The translations under genes were made by a program, and so were the position numbers. The notes beneath the pieces are model-generated. The model was not told the origin of the DNA. It saw only the letters and a list, made by a program, of their open reading frames with translations, and ran no database searches. From NCBI RefSeq assembly GCF_001642795.1, contig NZ_LKEH01000021.1:48898-84240 (forward strand): 35,343 nucleotides of DNA, written 5' to 3'. Below are positions 1-8,428 of this stretch, in pieces. The stretch is from Pseudomonas viridiflava. Lineage in GTDB: Bacteria; Pseudomonadota; Gammaproteobacteria; Pseudomonadales; Pseudomonadaceae. Within the stretch, counting starts at the first letter, position 1, and every line of letters begins with the position of its first letter.

Positions 1-6
1 ATGTAT

Positions 7-35
7 AACGCTGAGCGCAGGAGCATGGGAACGAT
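7..35 (+). repeat. REP-like interspersed repeat, copy 1
   Basis: This short element contains GAGCGCAGGAGCATGGGA followed by ACGAT. A closely similar sequence lies on the opposite strand at 35233-35261, and a related one (GCAGAGCATTGGCACGAT) lies at 4763-4780. Similar dispersed extragenic elements are, as I recall, frequent in P. syringae genomes. It sits just past the stop codon of the GST gene, where intergenic repeats usually lie. Confidence 0.5.
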
Positions 36-51
36 AAGGTTCTTACCCTGC

Positions 52-717
52 CTACAGCCCCGCTGGCCTCACCCGCGCCATGAACGTTGGCCAGTCCGCT
101 TCTTTGTCTGCCGCCACTCTCTGCACATTCGGATTCAATGCCAGGCGCTCCAGCAAGGCTTGCGCTTTCGGCATGTCGCCCAGAAAGTCCAGATCGAACA
201 ATCGCTCGCCTACCTGCTGGGCCAGGTCGATGCTGTACAGAAAATACACATCCGCAACGCTGAACTGCTCGCCCGCTACGTAAGGCGCAAAGCGCGCACG
301 CTGGGCCAGTGCGGCAATGCCCTTGATCAGGTCACGACGCGCCTTGGCCTTCAGATCCGGCGGTGTGGGCCTGCCACCGAAGATCACTTCGGCGTAGCAG
401 ACCCGCGCAGGCAACTCGATGTAGAGCTCGATTTCCTTGGCGATGGTCCAGACCTGGGCCCGCGCGAAGGGGTCGGCAGGCAGTAACGGTCGGTCCGGAC
501 AGGTCTCTTCGATGTAACGCAGGATGACGTCCGTCTCGCTGATGAAGCCATCCGGCGCTCCCAGCACCGGGACCTTGCCGCGCGCACTGACGGCGAGCAC
601 ATCGGGGTTCTGGCAGCCAAACAGCGGCACTTCCTGAAACGGCAACTGCTTCTCCAGCAGCGCCAGCTTGACCATATTAAAATAATTGCTTGAGGCAAAT
701 CCGTAAAGTTTCAGCAT
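52..717 (-). CDS. Glutathione S-transferase family protein
   Basis: The 221-aa protein has the usual length of a soluble GST. The N-terminal thioredoxin-like domain (about residues 1-80) opens with LKLYGFASSNYFNMVKLAL, in which SSNY is where the glutathione-activating residue is expected. It continues with GKVPVL (cis-proline loop) and SETDVILRYIEE, the glutathione-binding Ser-Glu turn. The rest is the all-helical C-terminal domain, with FSVADVYFLYSID as the conserved N-capping region. GSTs conjugate glutathione to electrophiles or act as peroxidases or isomerases; the substrate cannot be read from the sequence. AGGAG lies seven bases upstream of the ATG at 717. It is transcribed alone, divergent from the gene at 913. 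Confidence 0.88.
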   Translation of the reverse strand: MLKLYGFASSNYFNMVKLALLEKQLPFQEVPLFGCQNPDVLAVSARGKVPVLGAPDGFISETDVILRYIEETCPDRPLLPADPFARAQVWTIAKEIELYIELPARVCYAEVIFGGRPTPPDLKAKARRDLIKGIAALAQRARFAPYVAGEQFSVADVYFLYSIDLAQQVGERLFDLDFLGDMPKAQALLERLALNPNVQRVAADKEADWPTFMARVRPAGL

Positions 718-912
718 CTCCGGTCTCCTTGACCTGACTGTCGACTGCCCATTGCAGATGCGTGAAACCCTATAGATTTACCTTTATGAATCAATGATTT
801 ATATCAAATACGGATAGTTACAAGACGCTTCCTACGCCTATCTTCCTCTGGTCTTACGAATGCCCCCTCGGAAGAATCCGGTTAGACTGCGCGCCTTACC
901 CGAGGAATGACC
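718..912. other. AT-rich divergent intergenic region
   Basis: The spacer between the GST gene and the 91-aa gene is clearly AT-richer at 765-835 than its flanks, which fits divergent promoters. I could not settle on a convincing -35/-10 pair for either direction. Confidence 0.4.
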
Positions 913-1188
913 ATGACCGACGCCATCGACAATGATGAAGAAGAATTCGCTGCTTCGACCTTGATCGAAGCCATCGAAAACCAGATCGAGGCCGACAATC
1001 CGCCTGCGGCCAAAGCCACGCTCAACAAGCTGACGCTGGTGGGCTATGAACGCGACGACATTCTCGAAATGATGGCCCACGTACTGGCCATCGAGATCGA
1101 CGCCTTGCTGGAGCAGGACCGCCCGTTCGATACCGAATGGTACGAAGCCGCCCTGCGTGCGCTGCCGGAATTGCCGCCAGAAAAATAA
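913..1188 (+). CDS. Small acidic conserved hypothetical protein
   Basis: The 91-aa acidic protein begins MTDAIDNDEEEF. I do not recognise a named family beyond a recollection of similar small acidic Pseudomonas proteins. The sequence alternates charged and hydrophobic residues and is probably all-helical, for example STLIEAIENQIE at the N terminus and YERDDILEMMAHVLAIEID in the middle. It has no signal peptide, membrane segment or cysteine, so it should be cytoplasmic. An in-frame ATG lies two codons earlier at 907, but the GAGG at 903-906 is correctly spaced only for the ATG at 913, so I use 913. Confidence 0.75.
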   Translation: MTDAIDNDEEEFAASTLIEAIENQIEADNPPAAKATLNKLTLVGYERDDILEMMAHVLAIEIDALLEQDRPFDTEWYEAALRALPELPPEK

Positions 1189-1257
1189 CCGGCCGACCGG
1201 ATAAAAACCCCTCAGATATATGCTGCAAAGTTTCCAGACGCTGGACTACACTGCAAA

Positions 1258-1287
1258 AGCCCCGCTGCCGCTAAATCCTCCGGGGCT
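1258..1287 (+). other. Leader hairpin upstream of the TIGR02647-like gene
   Basis: A perfect 7-bp inverted repeat, AGCCCCG at 1258-1264 and CGGGGCT at 1281-1287, lies between the 91-aa gene and the 82-aa gene. No T-run follows, so it is a poor terminator on this strand. A -10-like TACACT lies at 1247-1252 just before it, so the hairpin would fall near the 5' end of a leader transcript. Function unknown. Confidence 0.3.
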
Positions 1288-1405
1288 CTCACGCCAAGCC
1301 GGCTTTAGCGGTCATCCAGAACCGACAGCGCAGCACGGACATGTCGATTCCAGAGCACACCCGCAGCCTGCGAGGTCGTACTACTACAAAAAGTCTGGAG
1401 CACCT

Positions 1406-1654
1406 ATGTCGTATACCCCTGAGTTGGTTGCCGAACTGGAAATCCTTGCACTGTTCAACCTGGGCAATACCCAGGAAGGCCTCAAAGTCCACCACGTGGC
1501 GGCCCCGACAGCCATTGCAGCTGCTAAAAGACTCTTTGAAAAAGGACTGACGACCCAGGTCGATGGCGGCTATCTCACGAGCCTGGGCCTTGAAGCTGCC
1601 GAGCACGCCCAATCGTTGCTGACCATTCTGAACGTATCCCGAGAAGCGGCCTGA
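1406..1654 (+). CDS. TIGR02647-type small conserved protein
   Basis: The 82-aa protein starts MSYTPELVAELEILALFNLG and resembles the short gammaproteobacterial family TIGR02647, whose function is unknown to me beyond a helix-turn-helix-like fold proposal. The segment PTAIAAAKRLFEKGLTT followed by GYLTSLGLEAAEHAQ looks like a winged-helix DNA-binding element. The reading frame is open much further upstream (from 1220), but that extension has non-coding composition, and GGAG at 1397-1400 sits five bases before the ATG at 1406. It is monocistronic and followed by a strong terminator. Confidence 0.78.
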   Translation: MSYTPELVAELEILALFNLGNTQEGLKVHHVAAPTAIAAAKRLFEKGLTTQVDGGYLTSLGLEAAEHAQSLLTILNVSREAA

Positions 1655-1662
1655 GTGCCCTG

Positions 1663-1705
1663 AGGGCTTGCGCGCAAAAACTGCGCGACAAGCCCTTTAT
1701 TTATT
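1663..1705 (+). terminator. Rho-independent terminator
   Basis: AGGGCTTG-CGCGC pairs with GCGCG-(A)-CAAGCCCT around a short A-rich loop, followed by TTTATTTATT. It lies nine bases past the stop of the 82-aa gene and separates it from cyaA. Confidence 0.85.
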
Positions 1706-1840
1706 GCGGTCACGGTCGATATAGAAAATTGGCGCCAGAATAACAACCCGACCGAACCTGCATTCTTTCGGCTGCAAACCTTCTTCGCCATCTTGCTCAG
1801 TTAATCCACGCCTGCCACAGGCCAGATGCCTTGAGTTGCG

Positions 1841-4687
1841 ATGACGCGTAATCTTGAAATCCGCCCCGACCTGGATGAGGGGATCGACCGCAAGGTCCTC
1901 AGCCAGCTGCGTAACCGCTTCCTGACTCTCAATGACGGGCGGTATGCCCGTGCCATGGAAGGAATGTCGACCCGCCAGCAGACCGTGCTGACCCTGCTGC
2001 CGCTGTTCTTTCATGTGAACCATCCGTTGTTGCCGGGATACGTCTCCAGCAGCACGCCTGCCGGTGTGTCTCATTACGAGCCCGATGCACTGGCGCTGGC
2101 CGAAGCGCAGCGGCTCACACGTTCGTTCTCTTACAAAGTCCGTCACGGCAATCCGCCGCAGCCCATTCACGGCCTGTTTCTGATGGGCAGTCTCGGCACG
2201 CTGGCTCAGGCCGAACAGAGCGACATGGATGTGTGGGTCTGTCATGACAGCGCGCTTGAAGAAGAAGCCATCGCCGAGCTGCGCAAGAAATGTCAGGCAC
2301 TCGAAGCCTGGGCCGCGACCATGGGCGCGGAAGCCCACTTCTTTTTGATTGATCCGCAGCGTTTCAAGGTTGGGGATCGCGACACGCAACTCAGCTCCGA
2401 CGATTGCGGCACGACCCAGCACTACCTGTTGCTGGACGAGTTCTATCGCACCGCCATCTGGCTCGCCGGGCGCACACCGATGTGGTGGCTGGTGCCTGTC
2501 TATGAAGAGCAGGGTTACGAGGACTACACCCACACGCTGCTGTCCAAGCGCTTCATCCGCGCAGACGAGGTCATCGACCTTGGCCCGATGGCGCAGATCC
2601 CGCCTGCGGAGTTCGTCGGTGCGGGCCTGTGGCAGTTGTTCAAAGGCATCGAATCACCCTACAAGTCAGTGCTCAAGCTGCTGCTGATCGAGGTGTACTC
2701 CAGCGAGCATCCTGCCGTTCAGTGCCTGAGCCTGCGTTTCAAGCAGGCGGTGTTTGCCAATCAACTGGACCTGGACGAACTTGACCCCTACATGGTCGTG
2801 TATCGCCGCATTGAAGAGCACCTGCTGGCCCGCAAGGAAACCGAGCGCCTGGAGCTGGTCCGGCGCAGTCTGTACCTGAAGGTCAACAAGAAACTGACAG
2901 GTCCCGCCCGCCAGCGCAGCAACAGCTGGCAGCGTCAATTGATGGAGCGCCTGACCCGCGAATGGGGCTGGGATGACCGTCAACTGGCGCTGCTCGACAG
3001 CCGCAGCCAGTGGAAGGTACGTCAGGTGGCGCATGAACGCCGCGCGCTGGTCAACGAGCTGAATTACAGCTACCGCTTCCAGACTCAGTTCGCCCGCCTG
3101 CAAAGCACCGCAGAGGCCCTCGATGCACGTGACCTGACGATTCTGGGCCGCCGCCTGTACGCCGCTTTCGAGCGCAAGGCCGGCAAGGTCGAGTTCATCA
3201 ATCCGGGGATTGCGCCGGACCTGGCCGAGGACACGCTGACGCTGGTGCACTCGCCCGACAAACGCGAACCTGGCAAACATCAATGGGCGCTGTACAACGG
3301 CAATCTCGGCATCCATGAACTGGCCAACTTCTCGCCGATCAAGCGCAGCCGCGAGCTGCTTGAGCTGCTGGCGTGGTGTCACCGCAATAACGTGATCGAC
3401 ACCTCCACCCGCCTGGCGCTGCACCCCGGCACCAGTGATCTGAGCGAATTCGAGCTGTTCAACCTGCTCGGCGCCCTGCAGCAGACCATCGAGCTGCCAC
3501 TGTCCGACGTCAGCGACGAAGCGCTTCTTCAGCCCAGCGAACCCAGAGAAATACTGCTGCTGGTCAATGTTGGTGTCGATCCGCTCAGGCATCACCGCGA
3601 CCTGAACATTCTCATGACGACCGAGCGCACTGACTCGCTCAGTTACGCAGGCGTACGTGAAAACCTGGTACTGACCCTGGATCAGATCACGCTCAATACC
3701 TGGAATGAAACGCTGGTCAGCCGTTACGACGGTCCGCACGCGTTGCTCGATTGTCTGAGCGAGTTGCTGGGCAGCCTGCCCCAAGGCGCGAGTCAGCCGA
3801 AGATTCATGTGCGCTGCTTCTGCCACAACCGCGCCCCGGCCATTGCGCAGCGCGTCGAGGAACTGGTCAGCACTGCGCGCCTGCTGCTCGCCCGGCAGCT
3901 CAATCACCGCTACCTGATTCAGGTGCAGCAGCAGTATCACGTACTGGAAATGGTGCCGGGCCGGGTTGGCCATGTGGTGGTCAACAGTCTGCCAGGACTG
4001 TTCAAGTACCTGGGCGAAGAACTGCCGCGTTACAGCCCGCTGCATCTGGACCCGCACGCGCTGGACGAGCACGATCTGGCGCTGATTCTGCCGTTCGGGC
4101 AGCCGGAATGCATTCAGGTGTTCTACCGTGTCAACGAGGCAGAAGCGGACCTGTATGTGCTGGACGAGCACAATTCACTCTGGCACCAGCGCCTGCCTTA
4201 TCACGATGAACAAAGCCTGCTGATGCCGCTGCAGCGTTTCTTCCACTCGCTGGTTTACCGCCGGGGCGCGTCGTTGCCACTGGACGATCCCAGCGAGCCG
4301 GTCATGCTCGAAACGCTCTATTACCAAGTCATGCCGTCCGGCAACTCCCGTGCCCGCCGCATTGAACCGCGTCCAGCCCCGACTGCGGCGGACAAGCCGT
4401 TTTACGACGTGCAGGCGATCATCGAAGAAACCTCGCCGGGGCAGATCAACGTCACGCTGTATTGCGACAACCGCGAGTTTTCCGAACTGGAATATGGCGA
4501 TCAGCTGTACGAGGCGGTGGCCATGCAGATTCTGGGCAAGCGCCTGGAACCCAAGCGCTACCGCTGCTACATCACGGACCTGGACCTGTCGGGCCTGCTG
4601 GATGACGGGCACGGCCAGAGTATCCTGTTCCTGCGCCACAAGGCTGAACTGGAAAAGCTGCTCAATGAGGCGATGGATGAAGCGTGA
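1841..4687 (+). CDS. cyaA: Class I adenylate cyclase
   Basis: The 948-aa protein has the full length of Pseudomonas/enterobacterial class I adenylate cyclases, which make cAMP from ATP for Vfr/Crp signalling. The N-terminal catalytic region carries the nucleotidyltransferase signature GSLGTLAQAEQSDMDVWV, with Gly116-Ser117 and metal-binding Asp128 and Asp130. The rest is the long regulatory region typical of the class, with conserved stretches such as WALYNGNLGIHELANFSPIK and VFYRVNEAEADLYVLDE. No membrane segment is present. It is transcribed alone; the 140-bp spacer upstream contains the end of the previous terminator and no obvious operator. The frame is intact throughout, and the long antisense ORFs opposite it are shadows. 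Confidence 0.96.
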   Translation: MTRNLEIRPDLDEGIDRKVLSQLRNRFLTLNDGRYARAMEGMSTRQQTVLTLLPLFFHVNHPLLPGYVSSSTPAGVSHYEPDALALAEAQRLTRSFSYKVRHGNPPQPIHGLFLMGSLGTLAQAEQSDMDVWVCHDSALEEEAIAELRKKCQALEAWAATMGAEAHFFLIDPQRFKVGDRDTQLSSDDCGTTQHYLLLDEFYRTAIWLAGRTPMWWLVPVYEEQGYEDYTHTLLSKRFIRADEVIDLGPMAQIPPAEFVGAGLWQLFKGIESPYKSVLKLLLIEVYSSEHPAVQCLSLRFKQAVFANQLDLDELDPYMVVYRRIEEHLLARKETERLELVRRSLYLKVNKKLTGPARQRSNSWQRQLMERLTREWGWDDRQLALLDSRSQWKVRQVAHERRALVNELNYSYRFQTQFARLQSTAEALDARDLTILGRRLYAAFERKAGKVEFINPGIAPDLAEDTLTLVHSPDKREPGKHQWALYNGNLGIHELANFSPIKRSRELLELLAWCHRNNVIDTSTRLALHPGTSDLSEFELFNLLGALQQTIELPLSDVSDEALLQPSEPREILLLVNVGVDPLRHHRDLNILMTTERTDSLSYAGVRENLVLTLDQITLNTWNETLVSRYDGPHALLDCLSELLGSLPQGASQPKIHVRCFCHNRAPAIAQRVEELVSTARLLLARQLNHRYLIQVQQQYHVLEMVPGRVGHVVVNSLPGLFKYLGEELPRYSPLHLDPHALDEHDLALILPFGQPECIQVFYRVNEAEADLYVLDEHNSLWHQRLPYHDEQSLLMPLQRFFHSLVYRRGASLPLDDPSEPVMLETLYYQVMPSGNSRARRIEPRPAPTAADKPFYDVQAIIEETSPGQINVTLYCDNREFSELEYGDQLYEAVAMQILGKRLEPKRYRCYITDLDLSGLLDDGHGQSILFLRHKAELEKLLNEAMDEA

Positions 4688-4730
4688 CGGAGCGGTTTCG
4701 CGCCTCACGCTCTGCGTAAACTGACCCAAT

Positions 4731-4808
4731 GGGACGCAGAGCGTCCCGGGCTGCATGCCAACGCAGAGCATTGGCACGATCAGATAACAGACTGTGGGAG
4801 GTGGCTTA
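4731..4808. repeat. REP-like element, copy 2: twin hairpins plus GTGGGAGG tail
   Basis: Two hairpins stand in tandem: GGGACGC-aga-GCGTCCC at 4731-4747 and TGCCAA-cgcagagca-TTGGCA at 4756-4776. They are followed by ACGAT and then by GTGGGAGGTGGCTTA at 4794-4808. The GTGGGAGG.GGCTT tail recurs at 35330-35343. The element fills the space between the convergent genes cyaA and rnk, and its last three bases form the stop codon of rnk on the minus strand. Confidence 0.65.
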
Positions 4809-5213
4809 CTGATACTCGCCTGCCGCTTCCGGCTGGTACTCGACCGCGAGCAGGGTAAGTTTCAGGGTCTTGCCGCCCGGCGCGGGCCAGTCGATGTGCT
4901 GGCCGACCTGGAGGCCGAGCAATGCAGAACCCATCGGGGCCAGCACTGAAACCGTGCCTTCGACGCCTGCATCCTTCGGATAGACCAGCGTGAGGTGATA
5001 GTCCTTGCCGCTGCTCTCTTCGCGGCAGTGCACGCGGGAATTCATGGTCACCACGCCTTCCGGCACTTCATCGTGACCGACCACCTGCTCGGCTCGGTCC
5101 AGCTCGGCCTGTAGCGCCTGGATACCTGGCGTGGAGTCGTCCTGACTGTCGATCAGGTTTTCAAGACGCTGTACGTCGAGCCGGGTGAGGATGAGTGAAG
5201 GGGCAGTGTTCAT
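4806..5213 (-). CDS. rnk: Nucleoside diphosphate kinase regulator Rnk
   Basis: The 135-aa protein belongs to the Rnk/GreA C-terminal-domain family. The N-terminal coiled-coil-like helical part contains RLENLIDSQDD. The C-terminal FKBP-like domain contains MNSRVHCREESSGKDYHLTLVYP and SVLAPMGSALLGLQVGQHIDW, the family core. Rnk binds RNA polymerase near the secondary channel and in P. aeruginosa and E. coli affects Ndk levels, alginate and ppGpp-linked growth. The frame stays open upstream to 5321, but that part reads through a terminator hairpin, so the start is ATG 5213 with GGAG twelve bases upstream. Confidence 0.93.
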   Translation of the reverse strand: MNTAPSLILTRLDVQRLENLIDSQDDSTPGIQALQAELDRAEQVVGHDEVPEGVVTMNSRVHCREESSGKDYHLTLVYPKDAGVEGTVSVLAPMGSALLGLQVGQHIDWPAPGGKTLKLTLLAVEYQPEAAGEYQ

Positions 5214-5245
5214 GATCTGGGCAGACTCCTTTTTCCACGCGTTAT

Positions 5246-5285
5246 AAAAGCAAAACCCCGCCGGGCTGGGCGGGGTTTTGGTGGG
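5246..5285 (-). terminator. Intrinsic terminator between cyaY unit and rnk
   Basis: This is a perfect 12-bp stem (CAAAACCCCGCC at 5251-5262, GGCGGGGTTTTG at 5269-5280) with a 6-base loop. On the minus strand the stem ends in a short T-rich tail, GTTTTGCTTTTA. It ends the cyaY-DUF1289 transcript and would give rnk its own promoter downstream, between 5250 and 5213. Confidence 0.85.
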
Positions 5286-5351
5286 CCTCTCTTCAAGAGA
5301 AGCAGGTTCTGACACTAACACAGCCTAATAAATACACAACCCGACGAGGCG

Positions 5352-5600
5352 TCAGCCCGCACTCTGGCCTGACTCGGCGTGTGCCCGACGCTGATCGGCC
5401 TGATGACGGATCTGGCGGCGGCGATCGTCATCGGCCGAGCGCCATTCGCGGATGTCTTCGACATGGCGAAAGCATCCCAGACAGACCTTCTGCTCATCCA
5501 GCCGACAGGTACTGATGCAGGGCGATGGCACGGCCGGGCTGACATTGCTGAACAATGGCTTGGGCGGCCTGACGGCGGCAGGCTGAGGATTCTGGCTCAC
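5352..5600 (-). CDS. DUF1289 small cysteine-motif protein
   Basis: The 82-aa protein has the DUF1289 core PSPCISTCRLDEQKVCLGCFR, in which Cys28, Cys32, Cys40 and Cys43 make a likely metal or Fe-S site, followed by the typical EIxxW-type stretch (EDIREWRSA). The function of the family is unknown to me. It begins with GTG at 5600, two bases after the cyaY stop, so the two genes are probably translationally coupled. Its pairing with frataxin and four conserved cysteines hints at iron or Fe-S biology; that is inference. Confidence 0.82.
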   Translation of the reverse strand: MSQNPQPAAVRPPKPLFSNVSPAVPSPCISTCRLDEQKVCLGCFRHVEDIREWRSADDDRRRQIRHQADQRRAHAESGQSAG

Positions 5601-5602
5601 GA

Positions 5603-5935
5603 TCAGATCTCGTCGAAGTCCAGCTCGGTGCCGGCCTGTTCAAGCGTCATACGAGCCAGCATCTCGCTCAGCAGCTCATCGCTGGTGTCGCAGACCCAGC
5701 GACTTTCGACTTCGTCGTAATCGAAGTGGAAACCGCCGGAGCGAGCCGCCAGCCACAGCTGACGCAGCGGCTCCTGGCGACTGAAGATCAGCTGGGAGCC
5801 GTTTTCGAACTTGACGGTCAACACGCCGGCCGAGTTTTCAAGGTCCACGTCCAGGCCACTCTCATCGAACACATCTTCCAGATTTTGCTGGGTGGCATCG
5901 ACCAGATCATGGAAGCGGGCTTCGGTCAAACTCAT
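5603..5935 (-). CDS. cyaY: Iron donor / frataxin-like protein CyaY
   Basis: The 110-aa protein is full-length CyaY, the bacterial frataxin that binds iron and modulates IscS-dependent Fe-S assembly. The acidic first helix (MSLTEARFHDLVDATQQNLEDVFDE) carries the iron-binding Asp/Glu ridge. The beta-sheet contains GVLTVKFENGSQLIFSRQEP and LRQLWLAARSGGFHFDY, the conserved Q-LWLA-SGG-H signature. It opens a minus-strand unit with the DUF1289 gene and is divergent from lptM. This layout (cyaY back-to-back with lptM-lysA-dapF, near cyaA) is the classical gammaproteobacterial arrangement. Confidence 0.96.
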   Translation of the reverse strand: MSLTEARFHDLVDATQQNLEDVFDESGLDVDLENSAGVLTVKFENGSQLIFSRQEPLRQLWLAARSGGFHFDYDEVESRWVCDTSDELLSEMLARMTLEQAGTELDFDEI

Positions 5936-6132
5936 TGCGGGAACCTCGGAAAATGTCTACTGAAAGCGCAGTGAAGGCACGATACGGACGCCACCTGCCA
6001 AATGCAAAGCATACCCGTCATTGACACCGGGCTGACGCAATAATCCGGCGTAACCGGCCATTGCCCGCACAATCGCGTCCAAACCCCGCCGGACGGGAGG
6101 CGCATCACATAGGCAAGCCGCCGGGTGGTGGG

Positions 6133-6138
6133 TATACT
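6133..6138 (+). promoter_or_regulatory. Putative -10 element of the lptM-lysA-dapF operon
   Basis: TATACT lies 36 bases before the lptM start codon in the 238-bp divergent spacer with cyaY. It matches the sigma-70 -10 consensus at five of six positions, but no convincing -35 hexamer is present at 16-18 bp. Confidence 0.4.
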
Positions 6139-6173
6139 CGGGCGCAATTAATGCTTTTACAAAGGATTTCGCC

Positions 6174-6323
6174 ATGAAGCGCCTGATCTCTTCGCTTGCT
6201 GCGCTCGTCGCGGTGGCTTGTCTTGTTACGGCCTGCGGTCAAAAAGGCCCGCTGTACCTGCCGGACGACACCAAGTCTCCCGATGAACAAGCCAAATCGC
6301 ACTCGTCGCACAAGCATCTTTAA
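6174..6323 (+). CDS. lptM: LPS translocon maturation chaperone LptM (LppL lipoprotein)
   Basis: This 49-aa lipoprotein has a signal peptide MKRLISSLAALVAVACLV and lipobox TAC-G (Cys21), followed by the conserved GQKGPLYLP segment and a hydrophilic tail. The family (YifL/LptM, called LppL in Pseudomonas) is anchored in the outer membrane and assists disulfide maturation of the LptDE LPS translocon. AAAGGA is placed ten bases before the ATG. It ends nine bases before lysA and is clearly the first gene of that operon. Confidence 0.9.
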   Translation: MKRLISSLAALVAVACLVTACGQKGPLYLPDDTKSPDEQAKSHSSHKHL

Positions 6324-6332
6324 GGGAATCCC

Positions 6333-7580
6333 ATGGACGCCTTCAACTACCGCGACGGTGAGCTGTTCGCGGAAGGTGTAGCTTTGTCTGCCATTGCCGA
6401 ACGCTTCGGCACGCCGACCTATGTCTACTCCCGCGCTCACATCGAAGCGCAGTATCGCGCCTATACCGACGCTCTGGACGGCATGCCGCATCTGGTCTGC
6501 TTTGCGGTCAAGGCCAACTCCAACCTGGGCGTGCTCAATGTGCTGGCCCGTCTCGGCGCAGGCTTCGACATCGTCTCGCGTGGCGAACTGGAGCGTGTTC
6601 TGGCGGCAGGCGGCAAGGCCGAGAAGATCGTGTTTTCGGGCGTCGGCAAGACCCGTGAAGACATGCGTCGCGCGCTGGAAGTCGGTGTCCACTGTTTCAA
6701 CGTCGAGTCCACCGACGAGCTGGAGCGTCTGCAGAGCGTTGCGGCCGAGCTCAATGTCCGTGCGCCGATTTCCCTGCGCGTGAACCCGGATGTCGATGCG
6801 GGCACTCACCCGTACATTTCCACCGGCCTCAAGGAAAACAAGTTCGGCATCGCCATTGCAGACGCTGAAGACGTTTACGTGCGCGCCTCGCAGTTGCCGA
6901 ACCTTGAAGTGATCGGCGTCGATTGCCACATCGGCTCACAGCTGACCACGCTCGAGCCTTTCATCGACGCACTGGATCGCCTGCTGGATCTGGTTGATCG
7001 CCTGGGCGACTGCGGCATTCATTTGCACCACATCGACCTGGGTGGCGGCCTGGGTGTTCGCTATCGCGATGAAGAGCCACCGCTGGTGGCGGATTACATC
7101 AAGGCCGTGCGCGAACGTCTGGCCGGTCGTGATCTGGGCCTGATGTTCGAGCCGGGGCGCTTCATTGTTGCCAACGCAGGCGTGCTGCTGACCCGCGTCG
7201 AATACCTCAAGCACACCGAGCAAAAGGACTTCGCCATCGTCGATGCAGCCATGAACGACCTGATTCGTCCGGCGCTGTATCAGGCCTGGATGGACGTCAC
7301 GGCTGTGCGCCCGCGCGACGGCGTTGCACGCCCGTATGACATCGTCGGACCGATCTGCGAAACCGGTGATTTTCTGGCCAAGGGCCGCGAGCTGGTGCTG
7401 GCCGAAGCTGATCTGCTGGCCGTACATTCGGCAGGCGCGTATGGTTTCGTCATGAGTTCGAACTACAACACGCGCGGTCGTGCTGCCGAAGTACTGGTGG
7501 ACGATACGCAGGCCTTTGAAGTGCGTCGTCGCGAAACTGTGGCTGAGCTGTTCGCTGGCGAAAGCCTGCTGCCGGAGTAA
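6333..7580 (+). CDS. lysA: Diaminopimelate decarboxylase
   Basis: The 415-aa cytoplasmic PLP enzyme converts meso-diaminopimelate to L-lysine, the last step of the pathway. The fold-III barrel shows the PLP lysine in FAVKANSN (Lys60), HIGSQ (His200), the phosphate-binding GGGLG (237-241) and EPGR (273-276). [11 protein letters not shown] carries the active-site Cys342 contributed across the dimer, and [12 protein letters not shown] is the C-terminal PLP-contacting motif. AGGGAA lies close before the ATG. It is followed by dapF after four bases, so the two enzymes that make and use meso-DAP are co-expressed. Confidence 0.97.
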   Translation: MDAFNYRDGELFAEGVALSAIAERFGTPTYVYSRAHIEAQYRAYTDALDGMPHLVCFAVKANSNLGVLNVLARLGAGFDIVSRGELERVLAAGGKAEKIVFSGVGKTREDMRRALEVGVHCFNVESTDELERLQSVAAELNVRAPISLRVNPDVDAGTHPYISTGLKENKFGIAIADAEDVYVRASQLPNLEVIGVDCHIGSQLTTLEPFIDALDRLLDLVDRLGDCGIHLHHIDLGGGLGVRYRDEEPPLVADYIKAVRERLAGRDLGLMFEPGRFIVANAGVLLTRVEYLKHTEQKDFAIVDAAMNDLIRPALYQAWMDVTAVRPRDGVARPYDIVGPICETGDFLAKGRELVLAEADLLAVHSAGAYGFVMSSNYNTRGRAAEVLVDDTQAFEVRRRETVAELFAGESLLPE

Positions 7581-7584
7581 CCCC

Positions 7585-8415
7585 ATGCTGCTGCGTTTTA
7601 CCAAAATGCACGGGCTGGGTAACGACTTTATGGTCCTGGACCTTGTGAGTCAGCACGCGCATATTCTGCCCAAGCACGCCAAACAGTGGGGCGACAGGCA
7701 CACCGGTGTCGGTTTCGATCAGTTGCTGCTGGTCGAAGCGCCGAATAACCCGGATGTGGACTTTCGCTACCGCATTTTCAATTCCGACGGGTCGGAAGTC
7801 GAGCAGTGCGGCAACGGTGCGCGCTGCTTCGCCCGTTTCGTGCTCGACAAGCGTCTGACGGCCAAAAAGCAGATCCGTGTCGAGACGAAAAGCGGCATCA
7901 TCGAACTGGATATCCGCAGCGACGGCCAGATCAGCGTCAACATGGGTCCGCCACGCCTGATCCCGGATGAAATTCCGTTTCAGGCGCCAGCCCAGGCCAC
8001 GAGCTATACCCTCGATGTAGATGGACAGAGCGTTGAGCTCGCCGCCGTTTCGATGGGCAATCCGCATGCGGTACTGCGGGTGGATGACATCAACAACGCC
8101 CCGGTTCACGAACTGGGCCCGAAGATCGAGCATCACCCGCGCTTTCCGGCACGGGTCAATGTCGGGTTCCTGCACATTGTGGATCGTCAGCGCGCGCAGT
8201 TGCGTGTCTGGGAGCGCGGTGCCGGGGAAACACAGGCGTGCGGTACCGGCGCTTGCGCAGCGGCAGTGGCCGCCATCACCCAGGGCTGGATGATGTCGCC
8301 ATTGCTGATCGACTTGCCCGGCGGGCGGCTGTCCATTGAATGGGCAGGCCCGGGGCATCCTGTGATGATGACTGGCCCGGCCGTCAGGGTTTACGAAGGC
8401 CAGGTTCGTCTTTGA
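7585..8415 (+). CDS. dapF: Diaminopimelate epimerase
   Basis: The 276-aa enzyme interconverts LL- and meso-diaminopimelate, feeding both lysine and peptidoglycan. The two pseudo-symmetric halves each supply a catalytic cysteine: Cys75 in [11 protein letters not shown] and Cys219 in [11 protein letters not shown]. The N-terminal signature [15 protein letters not shown] is present. The frame is open upstream inside lysA, but the ATG at 7585, four bases after the lysA stop, gives the standard family length. Confidence 0.97.
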   Translation: MLLRFTKMHGLGNDFMVLDLVSQHAHILPKHAKQWGDRHTGVGFDQLLLVEAPNNPDVDFRYRIFNSDGSEVEQCGNGARCFARFVLDKRLTAKKQIRVETKSGIIELDIRSDGQISVNMGPPRLIPDEIPFQAPAQATSYTLDVDGQSVELAAVSMGNPHAVLRVDDINNAPVHELGPKIEHHPRFPARVNVGFLHIVDRQRAQLRVWERGAGETQACGTGACAAAVAAITQGWMMSPLLIDLPGGRLSIEWAGPGHPVMMTGPAVRVYEGQVRL

Positions 8416-8428
8416 GTGAGCATATGTG

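Noticed and set aside
2666..4171. 501-codon ORF antisense to cyaA
   Set aside because: It is a GC-rich shadow frame, full of Gln/Val/Arg, opposite a well-conserved gene and without a ribosome-binding site.
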